A DNA stretch of 64,000 nucleotides. It comes from Algoriphagus sediminis (GTDB lineage: Bacteria; Bacteroidota; Bacteroidia; Cytophagales; Cyclobacteriaceae). Position numbers and translations under genes: made by a program. The DNA is taken from the NCBI RefSeq assembly GCF_030403435.1, contig NZ_JAUEPH010000004.1, forward strand, positions 124,001-188,000, in the 5' to 3' direction. The notes below the pieces were generated by a model. That model ran no database searches, had not been told where the DNA came from, and was given only the letters and a program-made list of their open reading frames with translations. Shown one piece after another: positions 17,191-25,092 of this stretch. The number at the start of each line of letters is the position of its first letter. The stretch's first letter is position 1.

Positions 17191-17895
17191 ATGGTAAGAA
17201 CTGGCAACCTCAGAAAAATATTCAGAAATCAGTTTGATGAAATCATGAACTTCGCCAAAGAAGAAAACTTTGACGTAAATTTTGATTACAAGAGGCACCA
17301 TTTTGAAATTATTTCTGACCAACAATCCATTGCTAAAATTTTTCTCCCCATTGACCAGACAGTTGGTCAAAACTATTCTTTGAAGGAAAAAGAAGACTTT
17401 TTTTTACCCATTTGCGTGATAAAGGCCGGACAGGCTTTTTTATGTCTTTTTCATAACTCAGAACTTATCGACCATAAGGTTTTTAGAGCATACATGGTCA
17501 GGAAAAAGCAGGGAAAAAGCCAGGTCAAACATCTAAAAACCAAAGGAAAGTCAAGGCTGGGATCCAGAATCCGTCTTTCTGAAACAGAGAGATTCTTTTT
17601 AGAAATTAATAAGAGGCTTAATTCGTATAATGAACATCCTATCGAGCGCTGGGCCCTAAGCTGCTCCAAAACCTTATTCCCTTTACTTTTCGATTCAGAA
17701 ATTCCTCCTCCATTTGATTCCAAATCAAAGAGTATTTACAAAATTCCATTTCATATTGCTGAAGCAAAATTTGAAATTTATGAAGAGCTATATAAGCAGC
17801 TATGCTCCTTTCATCTTTCGGTAAATGAAAACGCAAATGACATTTTTGAACCATTTATTGAAAAGAATCAAAAACTGGATTCAGATGATTGGTAA
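17191..17895 (+). CDS. Probable VLRF1 (Vms1/ANKZF1-like) release-factor-related protein
   Basis: The segment FRAYMVRKKQGKSQ (98-111), followed by GSRIRLSETERFFLEINKRL, matches the hallmark of the Vms1/ANKZF1 release-factor-1-like domain, in which the eukaryotic form reads roughly YxVRxKQGGSQ...SAGxxLRRYNE. Gln111 would be the counterpart of the catalytic Gln of the eRF1 GGQ motif, which releases peptide from tRNA on stalled large ribosomal subunits. The protein (234 residues) is basically the domain alone, without ankyrin or zinc-finger parts. The assignment comes from motif memory, not a search. It is convergent with the TM2 gene across a shared terminator. Confidence 0.65.
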   Translation: MVRTGNLRKIFRNQFDEIMNFAKEENFDVNFDYKRHHFEIISDQQSIAKIFLPIDQTVGQNYSLKEKEDFFLPICVIKAGQAFLCLFHNSELIDHKVFRAYMVRKKQGKSQVKHLKTKGKSRLGSRIRLSETERFFLEINKRLNSYNEHPIERWALSCSKTLFPLLFDSEIPPPFDSKSKSIYKIPFHIAEAKFEIYEELYKQLCSFHLSVNENANDIFEPFIEKNQKLDSDDW

Positions 17896-17900
17896 AAATA

Positions 17901-17925
17901 AAGGCCGATTGATTCAATCGGCCTT
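17901..17925. terminator. Bidirectional terminator between VLRF1-like and TM2 genes
   Basis: An 11-bp perfect stem, AAGGCCGATTG with CAATCGGCCTT, around an ATT loop. The T-rich tract is on the minus-strand side (TTTATTTTTA), so it best serves the TM2 operon; it can also stop the plus-strand gene. Confidence 0.8.
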
Positions 17926-17950
17926 GTTGGTTTAGTTTGAGTGCTGGGTC

Positions 17951-18337
17951 TTAGCTCTCTGTCGTTGTGGTAGCTTCGTCATTCGGGAAGCTCATTTGAA
18001 GTAAATTGATGGTTTCATTTGCCACCCTGACATTATACTCATAAGCAAGACTCTTATAATTTACCAAGTCCACAATGGTACCGATAAAACAAAGTCCCAC
18101 AGTCAGGAAGTATAAAATACCCAAACCTATCTGACCAAGTATGAATCGATGCAATCCGGCAAAACCGAAGAAACCGATCAAGGTCAGAATCAGAATCATC
18201 TGGGCATCCTTTCTTTTTGCCCGATAAACTTGAGCAAATAGCGAAGCCTGATCTTCACTCATCCCTTTCATAAGTCCCTGGACATATCCCAGTTCCATTC
18301 CTTCCAATTCCGGAAGATGTCTTAATACATTAGCCAT
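17951..18337 (-). CDS. TM2 domain membrane protein
   Basis: 128 residues. Two membrane helices near 55-100 (LIGFFGFAGLHRFILGQ, then LGILYFLTVGLCFIGTIVDL) form a TM2 domain with the usual G-x-x-G-x-H-R-F turn. The N-terminal 45 residues are cytoplasmic and polar. TM2 proteins are common beside DUF2752 genes in Bacteroidota; the role is unknown. The start overlaps the DUF2752 gene by 8 bases, so the two are co-translated. Confidence 0.9.
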   Translation of the reverse strand: MANVLRHLPELEGMELGYVQGLMKGMSEDQASLFAQVYRAKRKDAQMILILTLIGFFGFAGLHRFILGQIGLGILYFLTVGLCFIGTIVDLVNYKSLAYEYNVRVANETINLLQMSFPNDEATTTTES

Positions 18338-18635
18338 AATTGTGTGTTTGTTTAAGGTTTTTAATTAGTTGCCAAATTCTAGAAAGGATTACCACATAAG
18401 CTAGCAAGCCTATTGGATGCATAGCCCAGGATTCTGCAAAGCGCCCTCTAGCCAGAAGGTTCATTGATCGTCCTAATCCACAACCCGGACACCATTCTAT
18501 CCCCAGATTATCCAGCGGACACAATGAAAAGTGTGCACTAGAATCAGGGTCGATTAAAAGAATAGCGATAATGCTTGCCACCCAGAAAATCAATTCAATT
18601 GGTAATTGTCTGAGTCGTTGGATAATCCCGTTCAT
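18330..18635 (-). CDS. DUF2752 membrane protein
   Basis: 101 residues with two membrane helices. The conserved Cys motif reads LCPLDNLGIEWCPGCGLGRS, followed by the small helix LLARGRFAESW and the second membrane helix, the pattern of DUF2752. Function is unknown; the CPGCG cysteines suggest redox or metal chemistry. It is the first gene of a two-gene operon with the TM2 protein. Four ATGCC repeats sit directly upstream at 18647-18679. Confidence 0.9.
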   Translation of the reverse strand: MNGIIQRLRQLPIELIFWVASIIAILLIDPDSSAHFSLCPLDNLGIEWCPGCGLGRSMNLLARGRFAESWAMHPIGLLAYVVILSRIWQLIKNLKQTHNYG

Positions 18636-18646
18636 TGCTCTTTAAA

Positions 18647-18679
18647 ATGCCAAAAGAATGCCATATGCCAAAAAATGCC
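18647..18679. repeat. Four direct ATGCC repeats upstream of the DUF2752-TM2 operon
   Basis: ATGCC occurs at 18647, 18658, 18665 and 18675, separated by A-rich spacers, 12 to 44 bases upstream of the DUF2752 start codon. The first and second halves form an imperfect tandem duplication (ATGCCAAAAGAATGCC and ATGCCAAAAAATGCC). It could be a regulator-binding array or simply a slippage product. Confidence 0.5.
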
Positions 18680-18744
18680 TAAAAGCTGAAATTTAAGAGA
18701 TTTTAATTATTTCTTGTTTGGTAAACGTACAAAAAACTGTTCGA

Positions 18745-19827
18745 TTATGAACGCATAATTACAGGAAGACTCACTTGAAGGACAGTACCGAACTGCTCGA
18801 TTTGATTCTTTTTGAACTCAGATTCTATTCCTTTGTAGCTTTTTCCAGCTCCAAAAGATCGTAGTCCCATGATCTTAAGGAAGAGCCCAAGGATATTTCC
18901 ATCTATTGAAATCCTCTGTTTGATTCCTACAGCTTTGGAGGCCTCCTCCCCAATGAAAAATGAAATTATACTTTCTGCTTCTTTCGCTAGCAAAGGTTCA
19001 GGTATGGTCTCTTGATAAAAAGAAATGAGGGCCCTAGTGAGCCTCTCACCTGCCTCAGAAAATTTGAGATGTCTTTTACGAATAAGTTTCTCTAATTCAA
19101 ATGATTCTTTAGGCGTTTCAGGCCAATAACCAATATTCAAACCAAGCAAATCACCAATCCAAGACCAATAATTTAGAATCTGTATTGTCTCAATTGGACT
19201 TGCTTCTTGGTTTAGCTTTCTCATCCCCCTCAGAACCATAAGGCTGAAGGCCAAATTTGTCCCGATTAAATCTTCTTGATTTATAGGCTCGCCTAAATCT
19301 TCATTCCAATCCTTTGAATGGATTTTTATGAAATATCTGCTAAAGGCGTGGACGAGTCTGACTTTAGCACAAACCAAATAGGCTTCACTATTCTCATAAA
19401 AAGCTCCAGACTTAAAAAGCGAAAGCAAAAATGAGCCAGTCTCTCCTAGCCTTTCACCGATATTTTCTATAATCCTTTTCGATCGAATTAAAACCTGAGC
19501 CCCATCTGCAAAAGCATAGCAGTATGGCAAAGAATAAAATCCGAGCATGGCAAGGTATAAGTCACCCTTTTGCGAAAAGAACTCCTGCCCTTTTTGAAGA
19601 GTCTCTAGTGGTGCTTTAGCCTCCTTGGCTTTAAAAAAATCAAAATAAGCGGCTACATCAGATGGAAGGTCTGAGGGATAAACTTCGGGAATCACTTGCC
19701 ATGAATTGATCTGCTCACATAAATCAGGTCGGTTAACTAGTATGCCTGCTACAGGGTCGGCTAATACATCTTGACGCTTTCTCAAAGAATTCAGGTTGTC
19801 GTCTGTGTAAAGGCGAAGCTTATTCAT
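18745..19827 (-). CDS. MpaB/Lcp-like oxygenase (DUF2236)
   Basis: 360 residues. The conserved pattern KVRLVHAFSRYFI (about 167-179), followed by GEPINQEDLIGTNLAFSLMVL (196-216), is the core of the DUF2236 family, which includes ER-bound oxygenase MpaB and latex-clearing protein; these bind b-type heme. The likely heme-associated His is the one in VHAFSR. No signal peptide is obvious. The substrate is unknown and there is no polyisoprene or terpenoid gene nearby. A single-gene unit divergent from the propeller gene at 19877. Confidence 0.85.
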   Translation of the reverse strand: MNKLRLYTDDNLNSLRKRQDVLADPVAGILVNRPDLCEQINSWQVIPEVYPSDLPSDVAAYFDFFKAKEAKAPLETLQKGQEFFSQKGDLYLAMLGFYSLPYCYAFADGAQVLIRSKRIIENIGERLGETGSFLLSLFKSGAFYENSEAYLVCAKVRLVHAFSRYFIKIHSKDWNEDLGEPINQEDLIGTNLAFSLMVLRGMRKLNQEASPIETIQILNYWSWIGDLLGLNIGYWPETPKESFELEKLIRKRHLKFSEAGERLTRALISFYQETIPEPLLAKEAESIISFFIGEEASKAVGIKQRISIDGNILGLFLKIMGLRSFGAGKSYKGIESEFKKNQIEQFGTVLQVSLPVIMRS

Positions 19828-19876
19828 TTCTTTGTAACCTTGAATTTGTAATTTGGTTGATAGATTTAAAAATTAA

Positions 19877-20803
19877 ATGAAATACATCATTTGGCAAGCG
19901 AAAAAGGTTTTACCCAGTTCTTTTTCAGTTATCATTTTACTTACCGTATTATTTTCAACTTCGGCGTTTTCTCAAAGTGGTCCGGATTTATTTAGCATAA
20001 GTACCACTGGTAAAGGGAAAAACCTGGCGCTGGACTTACCATCTCTGGACCAACTTACCGATAGAAGGGAGTATGACTCTCAGCCAAACTTTATCAATGA
20101 ATATCAAATGGTTTTTTCAGCGGCTGATGACACAGGAAACCATGATATTATCGTCTATAATTTTGAAAGCAAGAAATTTACTAACCTAAGTAAAACTGCT
20201 GATCGAGGTGAATTCTCTCCAACTATTACAGACTGTGGACAGTATATTTCGGCCGTAGTATTGGAAGAAGATGGCACTCAAAAGCTTTGGCTTTACCCAA
20301 CCAATTTCGAACCTGCGGAGCTACTTTATGATGATATAGAGCCAGTTGGGTATTACGACTGGTACAATAATAAGGCGGCCATGTTCCTTCTTGGGGAACC
20401 CAATCAGCTCGTTTATGCCAATGGAAGGGATGATATTTGGACCTTGGATTCAAACATCGGTCGCTCCATTAAAACACGACCAATGTCTTCAGAAATCGGA
20501 TATTTATCCGTAAATAATTCTAGAGAGGATAAGGAAGGGCAAGCTTTGGGGTTTATGTTATATGATTTAGAGAAAAGGGAAATGACACAAAGTTTTCATG
20601 GACTTCCAGGCTCTCAAGACTTTATTTGGCTAGATAAAAATACTATTTTAATGGCACTAGATAATGAGATTTTCCTGCGAAACATTAAGAAAGAAGATTG
20701 GATTTCCTTGGGTACCATTTCTTCAGCGACGCATCAAAATATAACTCGTATGGCTTACAGCCCAGATTTGGAATTATTGATTTTTGCAATGAACAGAAAA
20801 TAA
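19877..20803 (+). CDS. Secreted PD40/TolB-like beta-propeller protein
   Basis: 308 residues with a long N-terminal hydrophobic signal (about 14-32, ending SAFSQ). Repeated propeller-like segments are visible, such as DSQPNFINEYQMVFSAADD, GEFSPTITDCGQYISAV and the closing ITRMAYSPDLELLIFAMNR. This is the usual PD40 sequence rhythm. No catalytic motif is present. It is followed after one base by the SMP-30-like gene, so the two exported propellers form one operon. Precise role unknown. Confidence 0.8.
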   Translation: MKYIIWQAKKVLPSSFSVIILLTVLFSTSAFSQSGPDLFSISTTGKGKNLALDLPSLDQLTDRREYDSQPNFINEYQMVFSAADDTGNHDIIVYNFESKKFTNLSKTADRGEFSPTITDCGQYISAVVLEEDGTQKLWLYPTNFEPAELLYDDIEPVGYYDWYNNKAAMFLLGEPNQLVYANGRDDIWTLDSNIGRSIKTRPMSSEIGYLSVNNSREDKEGQALGFMLYDLEKREMTQSFHGLPGSQDFIWLDKNTILMALDNEIFLRNIKKEDWISLGTISSATHQNITRMAYSPDLELLIFAMNRK

Positions 20804-20804
20804 G

Positions 20805-21716
20805 ATGATCAAAAAATTTACTTCAATTCTATCATTTTTGGCTCTGGTAGCCACACAGGTTTTTTCACAAGTAGAAGGAGCTAAAGGCATTGTCGCAAAG
20901 AATGCCGAGCTCGTGAAAGTGGCCGATGGCTTTTCCTTCACAGAGGGTCCCGCAGTAAATAGGATGGGCGACATTTTCTTCACAGACCAACCAAACGATA
21001 AAATTTATAAATGGGCTGCTGGACCGAATGAGGTTAGTTTATTCATGGAGAACACCGGCAGAGCAAATGGCCTTTACTTCAAACTGGACGGCACCTTAAT
21101 AGCTGCGGCAGATGCAGATAATGAAATTTGGCAAATCAGCCGTACAGGAGAAAAAGAAAAAGTCCTGGTAAAATCCTTCAAGGGTGAGCCCCTTAATGGA
21201 CCGAACGACGTTTGGGTAAAGCCGTCTGGAGGAATTTATTTTACTGACCCTTTATATGCCAGGCCATACTGGGAAAGATCAAAAGAAATGCTACAAGATG
21301 GACAACATGTCTATTTCCTATCCGATGACGGAGCGCAGCTATTTAGAGTGGATGAAACTCTCGAGAAGCCAAATGGCATAGTTGGAACTCCGGATAGCAA
21401 AACATTATATGTGGCAGATATTGGTGCTGGAAAAACTTATAAATACGACATACGGGAAGATGGATATTTGCTAAATAAAGAGCTTTTCTGTGAGATGGGA
21501 TCTGACGGGATGACCCTAGATGAAAGAGGAAACCTCTATCTTACTGGAGATGGAGTGACCATTTTTAACAGAAAAGGCGAAAAAGTGGGTAAAATCAATG
21601 TGCCCTCCGACTGGACAGCTAATGTGGTCTTTGGTGCCTTAGATAGAAAAACCCTTTTCATCACTGCAAAAGACGCTGTTTATACCATTGAAATGAAGGT
21701 TCGGGGAGTTTGGTGA
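20805..21716 (+). CDS. Secreted SMP-30/gluconolactonase/LRE family protein
   Basis: 303 residues with a signal peptide (1-22). The six-blade SMP-30 fold is indicated by FTEGPAVNRMGDIFFTDQ, the Asn of GPNDVWVKPSGGIYFTDP, and PNGIVGTPDSKTLYVAD. Metal-binding Glu (FTEGP), Asn (PND) and Asp (VADIG) positions are retained, so lactonase activity is plausible. Family members hydrolyse sugar lactones such as gluconolactone. It is co-transcribed with the preceding propeller protein. Confidence 0.9.
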   Translation: MIKKFTSILSFLALVATQVFSQVEGAKGIVAKNAELVKVADGFSFTEGPAVNRMGDIFFTDQPNDKIYKWAAGPNEVSLFMENTGRANGLYFKLDGTLIAAADADNEIWQISRTGEKEKVLVKSFKGEPLNGPNDVWVKPSGGIYFTDPLYARPYWERSKEMLQDGQHVYFLSDDGAQLFRVDETLEKPNGIVGTPDSKTLYVADIGAGKTYKYDIREDGYLLNKELFCEMGSDGMTLDERGNLYLTGDGVTIFNRKGEKVGKINVPSDWTANVVFGALDRKTLFITAKDAVYTIEMKVRGVW

Positions 21717-21728
21717 TAAGAACTCAGT

Positions 21729-22571
21729 CTAATTGCAGTTACCACAATGTGCACACGAAGTTTTGATTTCGGACTCTAGTCCTATATTATAATTTCGAAT
21801 TTCCTCATAAAAAGTCCTCGTGTCAGAACTATTTGAAAGCCTTGATTTCAGATTTGAAAGGAAGGTTGCATCCACGCATCCTACAGCTCTCACATGGTCA
21901 AGTGCATAATCGACAGTTTGAATCATCCAATCATTGGGATAGCCTTCATATGAACCAACTTCCAGGTTACTTACAAGCCTACCCAGTCCAAAAAGCGAAT
22001 GACAATTCCCTGTACTCGCAGGTTGACTAGAACCGTTTTGACCGAAAACATAAACAATGGCGTCTTGAGCTATATTTATAGCAAAGGCTTGATAAGGAAC
22101 CTGCTTATTGCCTGAAAATTCAAGGGTATAGGTATTTGATAATTGTGGCTCATCATAATAATCATAAATACCACCGTAAGGTTGCGAAGTTCCGGCCTCT
22201 CTGATATTCTCATTATAAACAAATCCCGGAAACCCCGGGACAGATAAAATATTATTTGCCCCACTAACTGACGCAATACGCCATTTGTATCCACAAGCAC
22301 TATTACAGGGGTCGCATTTCAAGTTGACATTAAATGATTCGCCAGCCCGTATTTCATTTAAACTTTTCGAAAAGGTCCAAACGATGCTATAATTACTAAG
22401 GCATCCTGATCTATGATTATACTTAAAATCAGCTCTACCTCCATTTTCATCTGCACGATAGCTGACCAAAGTTTCTCCAGATGAATTTTGAACAATGTCA
22501 TCTAAAAAAAAGGTTTGACCAAAAGTTATAAAAGGAAGTAACAAAAAAAACAGGACTAAAATCTTCTTCAT
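21729..22571 (-). CDS. Secreted Cys-containing protein of unknown function
   Basis: 280 residues with a clear signal peptide (1-19). The N-terminal half looks beta-rich and contains CDPCNSACGYKW near 85-97. The C-terminal third is helical and the protein ends with clustered cysteines (SCAHCGNCN). About ten Cys in an exported protein suggest disulfides or metal binding. No family recognised. It is convergent with the SMP-30 gene and starts divergently from the lipoprotein gene at 22676. Confidence 0.72.
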   Translation of the reverse strand: MKKILVLFFLLLPFITFGQTFFLDDIVQNSSGETLVSYRADENGGRADFKYNHRSGCLSNYSIVWTFSKSLNEIRAGESFNVNLKCDPCNSACGYKWRIASVSGANNILSVPGFPGFVYNENIREAGTSQPYGGIYDYYDEPQLSNTYTLEFSGNKQVPYQAFAINIAQDAIVYVFGQNGSSQPASTGNCHSLFGLGRLVSNLEVGSYEGYPNDWMIQTVDYALDHVRAVGCVDATFLSNLKSRLSNSSDTRTFYEEIRNYNIGLESEIKTSCAHCGNCN

Positions 22572-22675
22572 GCTAATCGGTTTTTCGAAATAAAATATAC
22601 TATATTTTCAATTTTATTCGTAATAAAATTTTGATTAAATTGAAAATACAACCGAAATCATAGTTATTCTTTCTC

Positions 22676-23254
22676 ATGAGAAAACCTGTTTCAATCCTCT
22701 TTATCGCCATCATAATGCCTTTCCTCTCTGGATGCGATCTTCTGGAAGAATTGAGCGAAGTAGAAATCCCATTAACTTTTGACGGGGACATAGCCATTTT
22801 AAAAGAATCAGCAGTCAGTAACCCTAATGACAATATCACGGTTGAATCTCAAATAGGTTTTTATTCAATAGCTGGAGACCCGGAGGTCAAGGAATTACTA
22901 GATGAAGGTGCAGAAATCACAAAAGTAACCATCGATCGGGTGATTTATTCTTACAAGAATTTTGAGGGAGATGAGGAAGCATTTCTACTGGATGGGCAAA
23001 TGATAATTCGAGAAGCACTCACATCAACCACAGAGGTTTACCCATTCGTCGATTCAGGTACTAGAATAGCGGATGCTGATTTCAGGAATGAATCTTTTCA
23101 ATTACTGGGAAATTTCGCTCCAATTGAATCAGCCCTGGTAAATCCCGCTTCTGGATTAGGCATTTCCTATATCTGTGTAATTGACAGGAATCCAGTGAGC
23201 TTTGATATCGGTGTTACCGTGAATTTAACTGTAACAGTGAAAGCCGACATTTAA
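22676..23254 (+). CDS. Lipoprotein of unknown function
   Basis: 192 residues. The N-terminus has a lipoprotein signal with lipobox LSGC at about residues 17-20, so the mature protein is acylated on Cys20. The rest is acidic with beta-strand character (ITVESQIGFYSIAG; the closing FDIGVTVNLTVTVKADI). The family is not recognised; it resembles small outer-membrane-associated lipoproteins of Bacteroidota. Confidence 0.75.
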   Translation: MRKPVSILFIAIIMPFLSGCDLLEELSEVEIPLTFDGDIAILKESAVSNPNDNITVESQIGFYSIAGDPEVKELLDEGAEITKVTIDRVIYSYKNFEGDEEAFLLDGQMIIREALTSTTEVYPFVDSGTRIADADFRNESFQLLGNFAPIESALVNPASGLGISYICVIDRNPVSFDIGVTVNLTVTVKADI

Positions 23255-23277
23255 AAAAATTTAATCTGGAATACATT

Positions 23278-23919
23278 TTAACCTTGACTTTCTTCCCAGG
23301 CCTTTTTTAGGGATTCATCAAAAACCACATCAGGTTGAGCTCCTGATATCCCGTATTTTCTATTAATCACGAAAAACGGGACACCTTGAACACCTATTTC
23401 CCTGGATTCACGAAAATCATTTTCAATTTCAATTTGGAATAAAGAATTTTCGAGTACTTCTCGTACCTCCGAATCTTTTAAACCTACTTCCTCACCTAGT
23501 TTTACTAAAGTTTCTTCATCATCAATATTTAAGCCTTCTGTGAAGTAGGCCTTTAAAAGCCTTTCTTTCATTTCTGAACCCAATGATTTTGATTTGGCAA
23601 GATGAAGCAACCGATGAGAGTTAATGGAATTAGCCACTACGGTTTTATCTAAGTGATACTCTAGTCCTTCCTCGGCGGCCATCGTTGTTACTTGATTCGA
23701 AATCTGTTTTGTTTGCTCTAAGGTCCAACCTTTTGATTTCGCCAAATACTCTTGGGAGTTAATTTCTGGTTGGGTTCTGGCATTTGGATTCAGCATGAAA
23801 CTTTTCCATTCAATTTCTACCGAGTCTTTGAATGGCATTTTAGCAATGGATTTCTCGAGCTTTCTTTTTCCTATGTAGCAGAATGGACAAACTACATCAG
23901 ACCAGATTTCAATTTTCAT
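23278..23919 (-). CDS. DsbA-family oxidoreductase, FrnE-like
   Basis: 213 residues, no signal peptide, so cytoplasmic. A thioredoxin fold with the redox motif CPFC at residues 11-14 (SDVVCPFCYIGKRKLE), a helical insertion, and the cis-Pro region GVQGVPFFVINRKYGISGAQ. This matches the FrnE/2-hydroxychromene-isomerase-like subgroup, which acts in disulfide exchange and oxidative-stress tolerance. A single-gene unit facing the convergent lipoprotein gene. Confidence 0.92.
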   Translation of the reverse strand: MKIEIWSDVVCPFCYIGKRKLEKSIAKMPFKDSVEIEWKSFMLNPNARTQPEINSQEYLAKSKGWTLEQTKQISNQVTTMAAEEGLEYHLDKTVVANSINSHRLLHLAKSKSLGSEMKERLLKAYFTEGLNIDDEETLVKLGEEVGLKDSEVREVLENSLFQIEIENDFRESREIGVQGVPFFVINRKYGISGAQPDVVFDESLKKAWEESQG

Positions 23920-23975
23920 AGTAAAATTAGTTATTTACTTCAAAGTCAAATTTCAATTCAAAAGTTCACCTTAAT

Positions 23976-24131
23976 TTGAAAACAAAAGAATGCCCCTCCT
24001 GTGCAATGGAAATAGATGAAAAAGCAGAAATCTGTCCCATCTGCAAATATGAGTTTCCTAAAAGGTCTCCTTGGATTGCATGGGTAGCCATTCTCCTTGT
24101 AATTGTTTTCATTCTTACTTTTATTCTTTAA
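23976..24131 (+). CDS. Tiny zinc-ribbon plus membrane-helix protein
   Basis: 51 residues from a TTG start. Two CxxC pairs (CPSC at 6-9, CPIC at 20-23) form a zinc ribbon, followed after a PKRSPW linker by one membrane helix of about 18 residues at the C-terminus. The TTG is chosen because the only downstream ATG would lose the first Cys pair; no upstream ATG is in frame. It starts 56 bases from the divergent DsbA-like gene. Similar zinc-ribbon/TM microproteins are frequent in Bacteroidota and of unknown role. Confidence 0.6.
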   Translation: MKTKECPSCAMEIDEKAEICPICKYEFPKRSPWIAWVAILLVIVFILTFIL

Positions 24132-24180
24132 AAGGTTTAGTAAGTAAACTACTCATACCTTGAAATTTTCGTAATAATTC

Positions 24181-24211
24181 TTGCATTCCAATCACTAATC
24201 AATAAGATTTG
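24181..24211 (+). promoter_or_regulatory. Candidate Bacteroidota-type promoter of the arginine operon leader
   Basis: TTG at 24181-24183 and AAGATTTG at 24204-24211 are 20 bases apart and resemble the -33 TTTG and -7 TAnnTTTG elements of Bacteroidota primary-sigma promoters, with one mismatch in the -7 box. Transcription would begin near 24218, just before the leader ATG. Pattern match only. Confidence 0.3.
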
Positions 24212-24223
24212 TATTGTCAATCG

Positions 24224-24328
24224 ATGAAAAAGGCAAACAACATAGCTGCATTTCCAAAAACACGTCCACTAAGACATGTTAGCTACATTGCTGTGTCCAG
24301 CCTTAGGAGATTTTTTAGGAGGGTCTGA
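24224..24328 (+). CDS. Possible arginine-rich leader peptide of the arginine operon
   Basis: A 34-codon ORF starting at ATG 24224 and ending at TGA 24326-24328, 85 bases before the first arginine gene. Six of 34 residues are Arg and four of them cluster at the end (SLRRFFRRV). Five of the six use AGA or AGG codons. This is the design of an attenuation leader in which ribosome stalling at low arginyl-tRNA alters folding downstream. A hairpin at 24393-24409 abuts the next start codon. No similar peptide is known to me, so regulatory function is inferred from position and composition. Confidence 0.4.
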   Translation: MKKANNIAAFPKTRPLRHVSYIAVSSLRRFFRRV

Positions 24329-24392
24329 CCCTTTATTTTACTCTTGTTGATCTACGTGATTGACCTTACCCCGCTTTCTTTAAAATATCTCC

Positions 24393-24409
24393 CACGAAAA
24401 TCTTTCGTG
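24393..24409 (+). other. Hairpin immediately before the first arginine gene
   Basis: CACGAAA at 24393-24399 pairs with TTTCGTG at 24403-24409 around an ATC loop, ending four bases before the ATG at 24414. No T-run follows, so it would act on ribosome access rather than as a terminator. It may be the switchable element of the leader. Confidence 0.4.
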
Positions 24410-24413
24410 ATTT

Positions 24414-25085
24414 ATGAATACTCCTATATTTAAAATTTCAGTATGTGACTCTAGCCATGAAGGCTTTGCAAAGGCTATAACCAATGAAATGGCCGAATCT
24501 GCAAAAGCGAGAGGTACCGGAATTGCCAAACGTTCACCAGAATATATTGTCCAAAAAATTAGGGAAGGGAAGGCGATTATCGCCTTGACTGATGAAGGAG
24601 AATGGGCCGGGTTTTGTTACATTGAAGCCTGGAGCCATGGTAAATACGTGGCAAATTCAGGACTAATCGTAGCTCCACAGTTTCGAAAATTTGGTCTGGC
24701 AAAAAGAATAAAGAGAGAGGTTTTTCAACTTTCCCGGAAAAAATACCCAAACAGTAAAATTTTTGGTCTCACCACAGGACCTGCCGTAATGAAAATAAAT
24801 TCAAGGCTAGGTTACGTTCCTGTGTCCTATTCTGATCTTACGGATGATGAACAGTTTTGGAACGGTTGCCAAAGTTGTGTGAATTATGAAATCCTAAAAT
24901 CAAAAAATCGTGAAAATTGCATTTGCACGGCTATGCTTTTTGATCCTCATGCTAAGCCGGAGGACCTGGAAGACATTGCCCTAAGAGAAAATTTCAAAAA
25001 TAAAGTCAGCTTATTTGGTCGATGGGTGAGATTGAAGAAATCAATGTTCCTAAAAATTAAAAAGTCAAATCTAAAAGTATTCTAA
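24414..25085 (+). CDS. GNAT N-acyltransferase, probable first enzyme of arginine synthesis
   Basis: 223 residues. The acetyl-CoA-binding GNAT core is seen in ANSGLIVAPQFRKFGLAKRIKREV (about 81-104). A Cys-rich segment follows (WNGCQSCVNYEIL, then ENCICTAMLFDP). In Bacteroidota this GNAT heads the arg cluster and is taken to acylate glutamate, replacing classical ArgA/ArgJ. Whether it uses acetyl- or succinyl-CoA is open; the argF' specificity residue argues for succinyl. It begins the operon and lies 7 bases before argG. Confidence 0.85.
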   Translation: MNTPIFKISVCDSSHEGFAKAITNEMAESAKARGTGIAKRSPEYIVQKIREGKAIIALTDEGEWAGFCYIEAWSHGKYVANSGLIVAPQFRKFGLAKRIKREVFQLSRKKYPNSKIFGLTTGPAVMKINSRLGYVPVSYSDLTDDEQFWNGCQSCVNYEILKSKNRENCICTAMLFDPHAKPEDLEDIALRENFKNKVSLFGRWVRLKKSMFLKIKKSNLKVF

Positions 25086-25092
25086 AATTAAA

